Part shown: positions 32,295 to 37,765 of the stretch, piece by piece
Position numbering within the stretch: position 1 is the stretch's first letter
Layout of the letters: each line of letters begins with the position of its first letter
Assembly: GCA_900320595.1 (NCBI GenBank)
Contig: ONSW01000011.1
Location: 1 to 37,765 of the forward strand
Source of the DNA: an uncultured Eubacteriales bacterium
GTDB taxonomy: Bacteria; Bacillota; Clostridia; Oscillospirales; Oscillospiraceae
Direction of reading: 5' to 3'
Length of the DNA: 37,765 bases
Program-made: the position numbers and the translations under genes
The notes under the pieces: generated by a model
Databases searched by the model: none
The model's input: the letters and a program-made list of their open reading frames with translations, nothing else
What the model was told of the DNA's origin: nothing

Positions 32295-32603
32295 TTATTC
32301 TGCAATACCCTTGTTTCTGTCGCGGCGGCCGTGAAGGAAGCGCCGGATCTCCACACAATCCTGAAAAACGGCATAGTACAGCCCATAGTTCTTGACCGGT
32401 ACTTTTCGGATCTCGTCCTGCATCGGGCGCTCTGTGCGATAAAGCTCGCAGGCATAGGGAAACTCCGCGATTTGCTTTATCGTTTCGTCAAACGCTGTCA
32501 ATAAATCACGGGCGGCTTTCGGTGCGTCCAGCGTGGAGGCGATATAGTCCAGCGCCTCCAATAAATCGATTTCCGCAAGCGGCAAATAGAGGATCTTATG
32601 CAC
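32295..32603 (-). CDS. ParE/RelE-superfamily toxin
   Basis: A 102-residue toxin of the RelE/ParE fold: MHKILYLPLAEIDLLEALDY (first strand and helix), then ELYRTERPMQDEIRKVPVKN and YGLYYAVFQDCVEIRRFLHG, the last strands with the typical YY-x-V and R-x-x-H. Whether it cleaves mRNA or blocks gyrase is not decidable here. It overlaps the upstream antitoxin gene by 8 nt, so translation is coupled. Confidence 0.87.
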   Translation of the reverse strand: MHKILYLPLAEIDLLEALDYIASTLDAPKAARDLLTAFDETIKQIAEFPYACELYRTERPMQDEIRKVPVKNYGLYYAVFQDCVEIRRFLHGRRDRNKGIAE

Positions 32604-32883
32604 GCTTCCGTCCCTCCGCCGTGTTCAGAAGCTGTCGCGCCTTTGTCATCACGTCCTCGTGGCTATGGCGCTCGGTGGTGCTTGCCGCCTGCAGCTCCGC
32701 CTCGCGCAGTTTGTCATATACCATGCTTTCATAGCGGTTTTGCTCGTAGCTCTCCATGCTCATGACCACAATGGAGCCGACGCCGTTCTTGGTCAAAAAC
32801 ACCGGCTCGCCGCTGAGCTGTGCCTCCTTCGTGATCTCCGCGAAATGATTTCGCAAATCAGAAACAGGTCGAATGTTGGGCAT
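32596..32883 (-). CDS. Phd/YefM-type antitoxin
   Basis: 95 residues starting MPNIRPVSDLRNHFAEITKE, then GEPVFLTKNGVGSIVVMSME: the typical Phd/YefM DNA-binding and dimerisation domain. The charged C-terminal half (about residues 50-95) would be the toxin-neutralising tail. AGGAGGTG is present 6 nt upstream. It has its own strong promoter and presumably represses it with the toxin. Confidence 0.9.
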   Translation of the reverse strand: MPNIRPVSDLRNHFAEITKEAQLSGEPVFLTKNGVGSIVVMSMESYEQNRYESMVYDKLREAELQAASTTERHSHEDVMTKARQLLNTAEGRKRA

Positions 32884-32907
32884 CTCGCCACCTCCTTGTT
32901 TAGCATT

Positions 32908-32936
32908 ATTGTATGCAAAATTGCGCTAATTGTCAA
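32908..32936 (-). promoter_or_regulatory. Promoter of the Phd/ParE pair
   Basis: On the minus strand consensus TTGACA (32931-32936), 17-nt spacer, TACAAT (32908-32913). TTAGC and GCTAA flank the -10 region symmetrically, a likely autoregulatory site. Confidence 0.85.
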
Positions 32937-32941
32937 CGTAT

Positions 32942-32966
32942 AATGTGTTTCACGGTGAGACACATT
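32942..32966. repeat. TGTCTCA-N3-TGAGACA family palindrome, copy 3
   Basis: 11-bp arms AATGTGTTTCA / TGAGACACATT around CGG with one G-U-compatible mismatch. It lies just upstream of the -35 element of the antitoxin promoter and inside the right inverted repeat of the cassette. Confidence 0.55.
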
Positions 32967-32978
32967 TCTGGGTTTCAG

Positions 32979-33025
32979 GGCTTTGCCCTGACAAGGGCGT
33001 TTGTACTACCAAATGCCATACTTGC
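32979..33025 (-). repeat. Right 47-bp terminal inverted repeat
   Basis: Reverse complement of the left repeat at 45 of 47 positions; ends CCAAATGCCATACTTGC. Confidence 0.85.
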
Positions 33026-33069
33026 TCAACAGTACGCTTATCCGGACGGTAAAAAGTAATGACATTGTA

Positions 33070-33103
33070 TTGACTTTCATGCCATGTTCGGATATAATAT
33101 CCG
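33070..33103 (+). promoter_or_regulatory. Promoter and operator of the RelB/RelE pair
   Basis: TTGACT (33070-33075), 17-nt spacer, perfect TATAAT (33093-33098). The -10 lies inside a palindrome with 7-bp arms CGGATAT / ATATCCG around one base (33089-33103), where the antitoxin complex could bind. GAGGAG follows at 33105-33110. Confidence 0.8.
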
Positions 33104-33119
33104 TGAGGAGTTGATGATC

Positions 33120-33443
33120 ATGGATAACACAGTCAATGTCGTTAACGCGCCTAAGACTTCTACCTTTCAGATGCGGATCAATCCGGATGTCAAACGGCAG
33201 GTGGAAGCCGTGTATGCCAAACAGGGCTTGACCTTTACCGACGCCGTCAATATTTTTATCCAACAGTCTCTGAACGAGGACGGTCTCCCCTTCCTTGCCT
33301 CCCCAGAAAATACAGAGTTTATGAAAGCGAAGGCTATGCGCCGCTTGCTGGGCGAAGTGCAGAAAGGCTGGGATTCCGCCGAGCGTGAGGGTTGGCTGAG
33401 CATAGAGGAAATAGAAGCGCGTTTGGGGATTGAGGATGAATAA
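33120..33443 (+). CDS. RelB/DinJ-type antitoxin
   Basis: 107 residues. STFQMRINPDVKRQVEAVYA and GLTFTDAVNIFIQQSLNEDG are the ribbon-helix-helix RelB/DinJ core, followed by LPF. ATG 33120 is 9 nt from GAGGAG, unlike the ATG at 33114. The last codons overlap the toxin gene by 8 nt. Confidence 0.9.
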   Translation: MDNTVNVVNAPKTSTFQMRINPDVKRQVEAVYAKQGLTFTDAVNIFIQQSLNEDGLPFLASPENTEFMKAKAMRRLLGEVQKGWDSAEREGWLSIEEIEARLGIEDE

Positions 33444-33771
33444 GCTGATCCTTTCCCCAGAGGCCGCAAGAGATTTGGAGAGTATCCGGCAGTACATAGC
33501 CTTTGAGCTGAAAAACAAGGCTTCGGCGCTTCGCGTCGTTCACAGCATCACAAAAGAACTGCGTATTTTGCAACGCTATGCCGAAGCTGGCCCTTCTGTT
33601 GAGGCATTGACAGGCTATTCGACCGACCTTCGGATGCTTGTCTGCGATTCCTATATCGCTCTTTATCGTGTAGAAGGAACAACCGTTTCCGTTGCCAGAA
33701 TCTTAAATGCCAAGCAGGATTTTTTGCAAGTCCTGTTTGGCAACGGCGCCGAACGCTTAACTTTGGACTAA
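33436..33771 (+). CDS. RelE/ParE-superfamily toxin
   Basis: 111 residues starting MNKLILSPEAARDLESIRQY; STDLRMLVCDSYIALYRVEG and VSVARILNAKQDFLQVLFG are the last strands of the RelE/ParE fold. The final R-I-L-x-x-K-Q-D is nearer to ParE-like toxins. Its start overlaps the antitoxin stop, and an SWIM-domain gene follows at 11 nt, making a three-gene operon. Confidence 0.87.
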   Translation: MNKLILSPEAARDLESIRQYIAFELKNKASALRVVHSITKELRILQRYAEAGPSVEALTGYSTDLRMLVCDSYIALYRVEGTTVSVARILNAKQDFLQVLFGNGAERLTLD

Positions 33772-33782
33772 CGGAGGTATAT

Positions 33783-34253
33783 ATGGGCTTGCTTTCTGTT
33801 GCCGGTGCCGCCTCTGTATGGCGGGGCTATGAGTATTACACGCAGGGAAAAGTTTTATCCTGCAAACAAATCAATACCGATGAATATGAGGGCGAAGTCG
33901 CCGGGAGCGGAAGCTCATCCTATCACGTTCATATCAACGTTGCTCATCCAAGAAAATCAAGCTGCAACTGCCCCCATGCCGATGGCCGTCAAATTATCTG
34001 CAAGCATAAGGTTGCTTTGTATTTTACCTCTTTTCCAAAGGAGGCCGACGCCTATCTTGCCGAAGTGGAGGCCTATGAACGAGAGCAGGAGGAATATGAG
34101 CGGGAGCAGGAGAAGCTGAGGCAGGAACGCTATGAAGCGCTGAAGAAATATGTCATGGGATTGTCGAAAAAAGAGCTTCAGGAGCAGCTTTTGGAGGCTT
34201 TACTTCGCTCGGATCTGGATGATTATGACGAGGACGATGATTGGGATTGGTGA
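33783..34253 (+). CDS. SWIM zinc-finger protein
   Basis: 156 residues. The SWIM motif C-x-C-x(n)-C-x-H is at about residues 60-74 (SCNCPHADGRQIICKHKVAL). Upstream, VWRGYEYYTQGKVLSCKQI and the V-x-G-S-x-x-Y-x-V-H-I pattern are typical of the N-terminal part of SWIM proteins. The C-terminal half is a charged helix rich in E, Q and R ending in an acidic DDYDEDDDWDW tail. SWIM domains bind DNA or protein; no helicase is fused. GGAGG precedes the ATG at 33783. It is part of the toxin-antitoxin operon and is the last gene before the attachment core. Confidence 0.85.
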   Translation: MGLLSVAGAASVWRGYEYYTQGKVLSCKQINTDEYEGEVAGSGSSSYHVHINVAHPRKSSCNCPHADGRQIICKHKVALYFTSFPKEADAYLAEVEAYEREQEEYEREQEKLRQERYEALKKYVMGLSKKELQEQLLEALLRSDLDDYDEDDDWDW

Positions 34254-34288
34254 TGAATGGTCGCCTGTATGTAATAATTCTGTATAGC

Positions 34289-34318
34289 AGTGCTGCCCGG
34301 ATTCGTCCGGGCAGCACT
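34289..34318 (+). terminator. Long perfect hairpin at the right end of the sigK element
   Basis: 13-bp perfect arms AGTGCTGCCCGGA / TCCGGGCAGCACT with a TTCG loop, but only a weak T content afterwards. It ends 20 bp from the attachment core and 4 bp from the truncated sigK stop. It may terminate the SWIM transcript before it runs antisense into sigK. Confidence 0.7.
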
Positions 34319-34322
34319 TACA

Positions 34323-34967
34323 TTAAGCGCGACGATATACATAGGAACGGCTGATCCGGCAGAGCTGAGCCGTTTCCCTTTGCGTGCGCGGCTCGCGCCC
34401 GTCAAGACCGTAGCGGAGCGTGATGATACGCTCCTCCCGTTCGTCGAGCGTCGTGCGGATCGCATCCCGGAGCTGCGAAAAGAGCTCATTTTCACAGAGC
34501 TTCTCATCGAGATCCTCGTCAAGCGCGACGACATCGAGAAGCGAGAGCGACCCGAGATCGCCGTCGGTGTCGATCGCGTCGGAGAGCCTGACGTCGCCGG
34601 CAGACTTGCGGCGGCTGCGAAAATACATCAGGATCTCGTTTTCGATGCAGCGGCTGGCATAGGTCGTAAGACGCACGCCCTTGTCGCGCTGATAGGTGTT
34701 GATCCCTTTGATAAGGCCGATCGTGCCGATGGAGATCAGATCGTCGGCATCCTCGCTTTGGGTATAGTACTTTTTGATGATGTGCGCCACAAGGCGCAGA
34801 TTGTGCTCGACCAGTTCATTGCGCGCGTCGATATCTCCCTGCTCCCAACGGGCAAGACAATCCGCCTCCTCCTCGCGGCTGAGCGGTTTGGGAAAGGAAT
34901 CACCCGGCATGATGCGCAGCATGAAAAACAGACTGTTCATCAACAGCCAGAATGCGCTTTCGATCAT
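34323..34967 (-). CDS. sigK: 5' part of split sigK (pro-sigma-K, regions 1.2 to 4.2)
   Basis: Minus-strand sigma-70 family factor. Region 2 is clear (NLRLVAHIIKKYY, DLISIGTIGLIKGINTY, RCIENEILMYFRSRR), as is region 4 (DEREERIITLRYGLDG, TQRETAQLCRISRSYV). The start at 34967, after GAGGTG, gives a hydrophobic N terminus (MIESAFWLLMNSLFFMLRIM) like the membrane-inserted pro-sequence of sigma-K. As it stands the frame ends 214 residues long, with a TAA (34323-34325) 13 bp after the core. Joining 34967-34339 to 28817-28760 gives 228 residues with ISRSYVSRIEKRAL restored. This is therefore a developmentally interrupted gene rather than a decayed one. Confidence 0.92.
   Translation of the reverse strand: MIESAFWLLMNSLFFMLRIMPGDSFPKPLSREEEADCLARWEQGDIDARNELVEHNLRLVAHIIKKYYTQSEDADDLISIGTIGLIKGINTYQRDKGVRLTTYASRCIENEILMYFRSRRKSAGDVRLSDAIDTDGDLGSLSLLDVVALDEDLDEKLCENELFSQLRDAIRTTLDEREERIITLRYGLDGREPRTQRETAQLCRISRSYVYRRA
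34339..34346 (-). repeat. Attachment core at the sigK 5' side
   Basis: ACATAGGA, identical to 28818-28825; on the minus strand TCCTATGT encodes S-Y-V in the same frame. Confidence 0.85.
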
Positions 34968-35074
34968 TGTGCCATCACCTCGCTTCATCCTATTCCGGCG
35001 CGGCCCGTCTCCATTCCTGAAAAGTTGACGGAAAAGGAAAAACGAGGGGGAAAAAGGCGGAAGGGGCGGAAGAC

Positions 35075-35103
35075 TTGTCTTTTCCGCAAGAGCGTGGTAT
35101 AAT
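35075..35103 (+). promoter_or_regulatory. Predicted promoter of the carboxypeptidase gene
   Basis: TTGTCT (35075-35080), 17-nt spacer, perfect TATAAT (35098-35103), 41 nt upstream of the start codon. The 35000-35070 stretch between the divergent sigK and this gene holds no other gene. Confidence 0.7.
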
Positions 35104-35144
35104 CATTTTCACGAATTTTTGAAGAAAGGCAGGGGAGACGGATT

Positions 35145-35987
35145 ATGAGAAAAAGAATGCGGAAAAACAAGCTCGCATGGATCCTGATGACAGCCGTTTT
35201 GTGCCTGCTTTTATATTCGATCGTCGTCATGCGCAGCGACAACCGCGTATCGGTCATCGTGGGCGGAACGGACGGCGCCTTTATCCAGTCGGACGGCCTG
35301 ACTTATGCCGACCCGAACGCCGTGACGGAAACGCCGGAGCCGACAGTCGATATCTGGCCGGATATCGATATCACGCAGACCCAGTATACGATGGTCCGCG
35401 ACGGAAGCCCGCTGAGCGCGGCCTGGGCGCCCGACTGTGAGAAGATCAGCGGGACGAACAACCAGCTCTTCGACGTTACCGCGCTGCCGCATCTTGAAAA
35501 GATGCTGGAGGACTGCCGCGCTGCCGGCTTCACGATCTATGTGACGGCGGCGTACCGCTCCTATTCCTATCAGAACAACCTTTTCAACAGCAAGGCCAGC
35601 CAGATCGCCGCCGGCATGGGCATCACGGGCAAAGACTCCTATCTGGACCCCCAGTATCAGGAGGCGGCCGAGGAGGCCAAGAAGATCGTTATGTTCCCCG
35701 GCACCAGCGAACATCAGCTTGGACTTGCGGTCGATCTGATGGACAAGAACTATTCCTATCTCGTGTATGAAAACATGGATCAGGAGATGTTCGCATGGCT
35801 CGACTCGCATTGTGCGGAGTACGGCTTTATCAAGCGCTATCCGACGCGCAAGCTGCTGCTGACCGGCTGGGACGAGCCGTGGCACTATCGTTATGTCGGC
35901 AAGGAGGCTGCAACCTTCATTATGGAGCACGGACTGTGCTATGAGGAATTCTACGCACACTATGATCCGAGCTTTACCTACGGCTGA
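35145..35987 (+). CDS. VanY-type D-alanyl-D-alanine carboxypeptidase (peptidase M15)
   Basis: 280 residues. A basic N terminus and one membrane anchor (about residues 11-30) are followed by a linker and the extracytoplasmic M15B domain. Zinc ligands are visible in SEHQLGLAVDL (His, Asp) and DEPWHYRYVG (His), with AAYRSYSYQNNLF as the first conserved block. It would trim D-Ala from peptidoglycan stem peptides. Divergent from sigK, and monocistronic as far as can be seen. Association with vancomycin resistance is not implied: no vanH/A/X genes are present. Confidence 0.9.
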   Translation: MRKRMRKNKLAWILMTAVLCLLLYSIVVMRSDNRVSVIVGGTDGAFIQSDGLTYADPNAVTETPEPTVDIWPDIDITQTQYTMVRDGSPLSAAWAPDCEKISGTNNQLFDVTALPHLEKMLEDCRAAGFTIYVTAAYRSYSYQNNLFNSKASQIAAGMGITGKDSYLDPQYQEAAEEAKKIVMFPGTSEHQLGLAVDLMDKNYSYLVYENMDQEMFAWLDSHCAEYGFIKRYPTRKLLLTGWDEPWHYRYVGKEAATFIMEHGLCYEEFYAHYDPSFTYG

Positions 35988-36014
35988 TACGACGAAAAGA
36001 GAGCAAAAAAACAC

Positions 36015-36043
36015 TTGCAATATCTGTAAACGGGTGTTATAGT
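36015..36043 (+). promoter_or_regulatory. Predicted promoter of the rimP-nusA operon
   Basis: TTGCAA (36015-36020), 17-nt spacer, TATAGT (36038-36043), about 93 nt upstream of the rimP start. Confidence 0.65.
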
Positions 36044-36068
36044 TACAAAGTAAGCATTATGGTAAGAC

Positions 36069-36096
36069 AAGAGTGGGTTGCAGCCCACTCTTTTTT
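36069..36096 (+). terminator. Leader terminator (attenuator) before rimP
   Basis: AAGAGTGGG (36069-36077) and CCCACTCTT (36084-36092) form a 9-bp stem with a 6-nt loop, followed by a T tract (36091-36096). It lies between the promoter and rimP, so it would stop transcription of the operon before the first gene unless read through. Since nusA is the second gene, autoregulation through NusA-stimulated termination is a natural hypothesis. Confidence 0.75.
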
Positions 36097-36135
36097 GTGA
36101 AGTAAACGGGGTCAAGTCCGGGAGAAGGATGCAAA

Positions 36136-36591
36136 ATGAGTAAGATAACGGATAAAGTCAGCGCGATCGCAAAACCGATCGTGGAAGAGGAAGGCTGCAG
36201 CCTTTGGGACGTGGAATACGTCAGAGAGGCCGGAAGCTGGTATCTGCGCATTTATATCGACAAGGTCGGCGGCGTGGATATCGACGACTGCGAGCGGATC
36301 AGCAGAAGGCTCGACCCGGTATTGGACGAGGCCGACCCGATCCCCGACAGCTATGTTTTCGAAGTCGGCTCCGCCGGGATTGAGCGTGAGCTGAAACGGC
36401 CGGGCGATTTCGAGGCCTTTTTGGGCAGCGATGTCGAGGTCAGGCTCTATCAGCCCGTGAACGGGCAAAAGTCCTTTGTCGGTACGCTTGTCGGTTATGA
36501 CAACGGCACCACGACGATCGAGATCGGCGGAAAGACGCTTTCTTTCAACAAGACACAGACCGCGCAGGTGAGACTGCACGCAACGATATAA
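36136..36591 (+). CDS. rimP: Ribosome maturation factor RimP
   Basis: 151-residue 30S assembly factor. EEGCSLWDVEYVREAGSWYL, RIYIDKVGGVDIDDCERIS and VFEVGSAGIERELKRPGDF are family motifs. It begins the rimP-nusA-ylxR operon, the standard order in Firmicutes. Confidence 0.95.
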   Translation: MSKITDKVSAIAKPIVEEEGCSLWDVEYVREAGSWYLRIYIDKVGGVDIDDCERISRRLDPVLDEADPIPDSYVFEVGSAGIERELKRPGDFEAFLGSDVEVRLYQPVNGQKSFVGTLVGYDNGTTTIEIGGKTLSFNKTQTAQVRLHATI

Positions 36592-36607
36592 AAAGGGGTA
36601 TCATACA

Positions 36608-37660
36608 ATGAACGCTGAATTCTTTGAAGCTATCGAAGAACTGGAAAAGGAAAAGGGCATCTCGCGCGAATACATGTACGAGAAGATCAAGCAGGCGATG
36701 CTTGCCGCTTTTCGCCGCGACAATCCCAACTGCGAGGATAACGTGGAGATCATTCTTGACGAGAGCAAGAAGCGCATCGAAATGAACGTCAACAAGACCG
36801 TCGTCGAGAATGTGGAGGATCCCTCCCACGAGATCGACCCCGAGGCGGCCAAGCGCATCGTCAAGCGTGCCAAGCTCGGCGATATCATCCCCATTCCCGT
36901 CGAGACCAAAAAGTTCGGCCGTATCGCCGCCCAGGCTGCCAAGCAGGTCATCATCCAGGGCATCCGTGAGGCGGAGCGCGGCATCATCTATGAAGAGTTC
37001 ACCTCCAAGGAGCATGAGATCCTGACGGGCGTCGTGTCTCATATCGAGCCGCGCAACGGCAGCGTGTCGATCCGCATCTCCTCGAACAGCGAATTCACCG
37101 AGGCCATGCTGGCCCCGAACGAGAGGATCCGTACCGAAGCGCTGAAGGAAGGTGACCGGATCAAGGTCTATGTCGTGGAGGTGAGAAACTCCACCCGAGG
37201 CCCGCAGGTTTTGATCAGCCGCACGCATCCCGGCCTTGTCAAGCGTCTGTTCGAGCTTGAAGTGCCGGAAATTTATGACGGCATTGTCGAGATCAAGTCG
37301 ATCGCGCGTGAGGCCGGCAGCCGCACGAAGATGGCGGTTTGGTCCAACGATCCCGACGTCGACCCGATCGGCGCCTGTGTCGGCCCGAAGGGCGGACGAG
37401 TTGCCAGCATCGTCAACGAGCTTGGCGGCGAGAAGATCGACATCATCAAGTACAGCGAGAGCCCCGAGGAATACATCGCGGCTTCTCTGTCCCCGTCCGA
37501 GGTCGTGAGCGTCACGATGCTTGAGGACGGCAAGAGCTGCCGGGTCGTCGTTCCCGATAACCAGCTCTCTCTTGCCATCGGCAAAGAGGGCCAGAATGCA
37601 AGACTTGCGGCAAAGCTGACGGGCTACAAGATCGACATCAAGAGCGAGTCGGAGGCCTGA
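36608..37660 (+). CDS. nusA: Transcription termination/antitermination factor NusA
   Basis: 350 residues, the short Firmicutes form without the C-terminal acidic repeats of Escherichia coli. The N-terminal RNA-polymerase-binding domain starts MNAEFFEAIEELEKEKGISR. An S1 domain follows at about 135-200, then two KH domains with RTHPGLVKRLFELEVPEI, DPIGACVGPKGGRVASIVNE and SLAIGKEGQNARLAAKLTG. AAAGGGG stands 9 nt before the ATG. Confidence 0.96.
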   Translation: MNAEFFEAIEELEKEKGISREYMYEKIKQAMLAAFRRDNPNCEDNVEIILDESKKRIEMNVNKTVVENVEDPSHEIDPEAAKRIVKRAKLGDIIPIPVETKKFGRIAAQAAKQVIIQGIREAERGIIYEEFTSKEHEILTGVVSHIEPRNGSVSIRISSNSEFTEAMLAPNERIRTEALKEGDRIKVYVVEVRNSTRGPQVLISRTHPGLVKRLFELEVPEIYDGIVEIKSIAREAGSRTKMAVWSNDPDVDPIGACVGPKGGRVASIVNELGGEKIDIIKYSESPEEYIAASLSPSEVVSVTMLEDGKSCRVVVPDNQLSLAIGKEGQNARLAAKLTGYKIDIKSESEA

Positions 37661-37691
37661 GAAATCCATTATCAGAAAGGCGGCGGAGAAC

Positions 37692-37765
37692 ATGCAAAAG
37701 AAAATACCGATGCGGCAATGTCTCGGCTGCCGTGAAATGAAGCCCAAACGGGAGCTGATCCGTGT
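37692..37765 (+). CDS. ylxR: YlxR/RnpM family RNA-binding protein (3' end cut by window)
   Basis: The first 24 codons, MQKKIPMRQCLGCREMKPKR and on, match the YlxR family, whose start has R-x-C-x-x-C. The position directly after nusA is conserved. Members bind the RNase P RNA and modulate its activity. Only the N terminus is in the window. Confidence 0.9.
   Translation, partial: MQKKIPMRQCLGCREMKPKRELIR

Larger units (their letters stand above)
32181..33025 (-). mobile_element. 845-bp inverted-repeat cassette carrying a toxin-antitoxin pair
   Basis: Bounded by 47-bp inverted repeats (32181-32227 and 32979-33025) that match at 45 of 47 positions; the mismatches are at positions 36 and 41 of the repeat. 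Further inside, each end has a related palindrome (32250-32272 and 32942-32966). The only genes inside are the minus-strand toxin and antitoxin; no transposase is present. This is the layout of a MITE-like or non-autonomous transposon. No clear target-site duplication was found next to the repeats. Confidence 0.7.
28818..34346 (-). mobile_element. sigK-intervening ('skin'-like) element, 5,521 bp
   Basis: DNA between two identical 8-bp cores (ACATAGGA at 28818-28825 and 34339-34346). It separates the 5' and 3' parts of sigK, which lie in the same orientation on the minus strand. It carries, in order, a large serine recombinase, a 45-residue protein, a DUF2089-like protein, two small proteins, a toxin-antitoxin pair within inverted repeats, a second toxin-antitoxin pair and a SWIM protein. 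There are no phage structural or conjugation genes. Removing 5,521 bp leaves one core and an intact sigK. Elements of this type are known in Bacillus subtilis and Clostridioides difficile with different cargo. The boundaries are precise to the core. Confidence 0.9.

Noticed and set aside
34323-34967. sigK as an ordinary pseudogene truncated by a mobile element
   Set aside because: The missing 3' codons are present 5.5 kb away in the same orientation with an identical core and a recombinase gene between; the join restores an exact sigma-K helix, which decay would not preserve.
36545-37747. 400-codon minus-strand frame opposite nusA
   Set aside because: Shadow of nusA; low-complexity L/D/R/G-rich translation.
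1-37765. CRISPR arrays, tRNA or rRNA genes
   Set aside because: No regularly spaced repeats and no cloverleaf or rRNA sequence were noticed on either strand; this was by eye, not by a scan.

Overview
The window is about 37.8 kb of GC-rich DNA from an endospore-forming member of the Clostridia. Gene order, YqfD, a SpoVD-like PBP, an FtsW/SpoVE protein, pro-sigma-K and a MurE with a meso-DAP type DNPR motif all point that way. Oscillospirales is my guess, at low confidence, because nothing here fixes the taxon.

Layout, left to right. (1) 1-6704: yqfD (cut by the window edge), phoH, ybeY, era, yqzL-like, recO and mutS2, a compact operon for sporulation, RNA processing, ribosome assembly and DNA repair. 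(2) 6761-10588: ptsH (HPr) with its own promoter and terminator, then uvrC (disrupted by a frameshift and probable internal deletion), rsmD, coaD and a coiled-coil protein. (3) 10666-23081: a division and cell-wall (dcw) cluster headed by an mraZ promoter with three 10-nt MraZ-type repeats: mraZ, rsmH, ftsL-like, PBP with PASTA domains, murE, mraY, ftsW/spoVE, murG, murA, divIB and ftsZ. murD, murF, murC, murB and ftsA are not here. (4) 23095-24168: on the minus strand, a CsoR-type metal sensor and a degenerate THEP1-like NTPase. (5) 24290-26011: an IS200/IS605 element with a decayed tnpA, an intact tnpB and an omega-RNA-like right end, abutting an acyltransferase-fold protein and acyl-CoA-synthetase-like operon (26036-28688). 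(6) 28760-34967: sigK, split into two parts by a 5,521-bp sigK-intervening ('skin'-like) element. (7) 35075-37765: a VanY-type D,D-carboxypeptidase, then the rimP-nusA-ylxR operon behind an apparent leader terminator.

The main discovery is the sigK-intervening element. The minus-strand 5' part of sigK (start 34967) runs to an 8-bp core ACATAGGA at 34339-34346. The last part of the gene sits beside an identical core at 28818-28825. Joining the cores restores a 228-residue pro-sigma-K with a canonical region 4.2 helix (ISRSYVSRIEKRAL). The intervening DNA encodes a large serine recombinase ending 7 bp from one core, a 45-residue protein just upstream of it, a zinc-ribbon DUF2089-like protein, small proteins, two toxin-antitoxin modules on opposite strands and a SWIM zinc-finger protein. 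One toxin-antitoxin module lies inside an 845-bp cassette bounded by 47-bp inverted repeats (45/47 identical), a mobile element nested inside the sigK element. The inferred model is that the recombinase excises the circle in the mother cell to make functional sigma-K, while the toxin-antitoxin genes hold the element in vegetative cells.

All calls rest on reading the sequence and on recalled family motifs; no database search was run.
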